In this document: positions 63,501 through 64,000 of the stretch, piece by piece
Layout: every line of letters starts with the position of its first letter
Position numbering within the stretch: the stretch's first letter is position 1
NCBI GenBank assembly: GCA_027186245.1
Contig: CP114481.1
Coordinates: 29,543,501-29,607,500 of the forward strand
Length of the DNA stretch: 64,000 nucleotides
Reading direction: 5' to 3'
Source of the DNA: Coriaria nepalensis
Lineage: Eukaryota > Streptophyta > Magnoliopsida > Cucurbitales > Coriariaceae
Made by a program: the position numbers and the translations under genes
Notes under the pieces: generated by a model
Databases searched by the model: none
Told to the model about the DNA's origin: nothing
What the model saw: only the letters and a program-made list of their open reading frames with translations

Positions 63501-64000
63501 CAAACACAAGTTTTGGCATAACCTGCAAACGATCAATGCCAGGAAAGTGTGCATTCGTTTAACCTTAAAATCATTTCAATGACTCATTTCAAGTCAATAT
63601 CTTAATTCAAAGTAATTCGAACGAGCTCTATTTTTGCACTACAAATGCAAGTTTTGGGCATAACTTCCAAATGATCAATGCACGGAAAGTGTGCATTCGT
63701 TGAACCTTAAAATCTTTTCAATGAGTCATTTCAAGTCAATAACTTATTTCAAAGCAAGTCGAACGAATTCTATGTTTGCACTACAAACACAAGTTTTGTG
63801 CATAACTTCCAAATGATCATTGCAAAGAAAGTGTTCATTCGTTTAACCTTAAAATCATTTCAATGAGTCATTTCAAGTCAATATCTTATTTCAAAGCAAG
63901 TCGAACGAATTCTATTTTTGCACTACAAAGAGAAGTTTTGTGCATAACTTGCAAATGATCAATGCAAAGAAAGTGTGCATTCGTTTAACTTAAAATCATT
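57551..64000 (+). repeat. 6951-bp HOR unit, copy 2 (cut by window end)
   Basis: This is the second tandem copy, with about 6450 of 6951 bp present before the window stops. At every place I checked it equals copy 1, apart from a single G/C difference (G at 56632, C at 63583). Such similarity over more than 6 kb of an otherwise variable satellite points to a very recent duplication, or possibly to an assembly duplication. More copies may follow beyond the window. Confidence 0.88.

Larger units (their letters stand above)
1..64000 (+). repeat. 142-bp tandem satellite DNA array (whole window)
   Basis: The window is built entirely of a head-to-tail repeat. The landmark GAGTCA falls at 13, 155, 296 and 438, which gives steps of 142, 141 and 142 bp, and the same rhythm continues to 63865, or about 450 units. 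All units face the same way. I found no inversion, no unique spacer and no transposon insertion. G+C of the consensus is about 32% (45 of 142). Each monomer usually carries one GAATTC (EcoRI), one TGATCA (BclI) and one TCGA (TaqI) site. The length, the EcoRI site and the A+T richness fit the abundant Tenebrio molitor (mealworm) EcoRI satellite as I remember it, but this was not compared with any database. By inference it is heterochromatin at or near a centromere. Both ends are cut by the window, so the array is longer than seen here. Confidence 0.98.

Noticed and set aside
1..64000. A CRISPR array, because of regular repetition.
   Set aside because: CRISPR arrays have short identical repeats separated by unique spacers. 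Here the entire 142-bp period is repeated with no unique spacer, and there are no cas genes.
1..64000. Telomeric repeats (TTAGG or TTAGGG), tRNA or rRNA genes.
   Set aside because: I looked for runs of telomere units and for conserved tRNA/rRNA blocks and saw none. The isolated TTAGCCTTAG variants (for example near 17740) are single-monomer substitutions.
1..64000. A previously undescribed gene system or accessory island.
   Set aside because: No coding content, unique sequence or mobile-element signature exists on either strand. The only structure beyond the monomer is the nested higher-order repeat organisation already described.

Overview
The whole 64 kb window is one uninterrupted, head-to-tail satellite DNA array. 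No gene, RNA gene, transposon, CRISPR array or unique spacer was seen on either strand. The unit is a 142-bp monomer with about 32% G+C, repeated roughly 450 times in one orientation. Positions 1171-1312 match the consensus exactly as I read it. Most monomers differ from it by a few substitutions and by 1-bp length changes.

This is constitutive heterochromatin, probably centromeric or pericentromeric, of a eukaryote. A 142-bp, A+T-rich monomer with one conserved EcoRI site (GAATTC) fits what I remember of the abundant EcoRI satellite of the mealworm beetle Tenebrio molitor. I could not compare sequences, so the species is a reasoned guess, not a finding.

Above the monomer the array is a mosaic of nested higher-order repeats (HORs). 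I found them by measuring distances between rare diagnostic variants. (a) 1-4 kb: irregular monomers, then a 7-monomer (994-bp) HOR present twice plus a partial third copy. (b) about 2.7-11.6 kb: a segment 'P' of about 4-4.7 kb present twice, with a five-monomer (709-bp) length difference between copies; a third fragment lies at about 26.3-28.2 kb. (c) A segment 'Q' of about 5.1 kb present three times, starting near 10.5, 19.6 and 30.1 kb (offsets 9077 and 10501). (d) Flanking segments shared between 15.6-18.5 and 35.3-38.1 kb, and between 17.9-19.6 and 25.0-26.7 kb. (e) 26.7-30.1 kb: a 13-monomer (1846-bp) HOR. (f) 36-50 kb: shorter, more shuffled duplications (offsets 2835, 426, 284, 4395, 6947, 1842). 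(g) about 50.6-64 kb: a clear tandem HOR of 6951 bp (about 49 monomers), almost two copies, with further duplications nested inside.

All offsets lie close to whole numbers of monomers, as expected from in-register unequal exchange and gene conversion. No proteins work together here. Any biological activity would come from the DNA or its transcripts: a perfect bZIP (AP-1/GCN4-type) palindrome in most monomers, several dyads that could form hairpins, and TGCA tetramers at about helical spacing. Block boundaries were set by eye and are good to about 50-150 bp.
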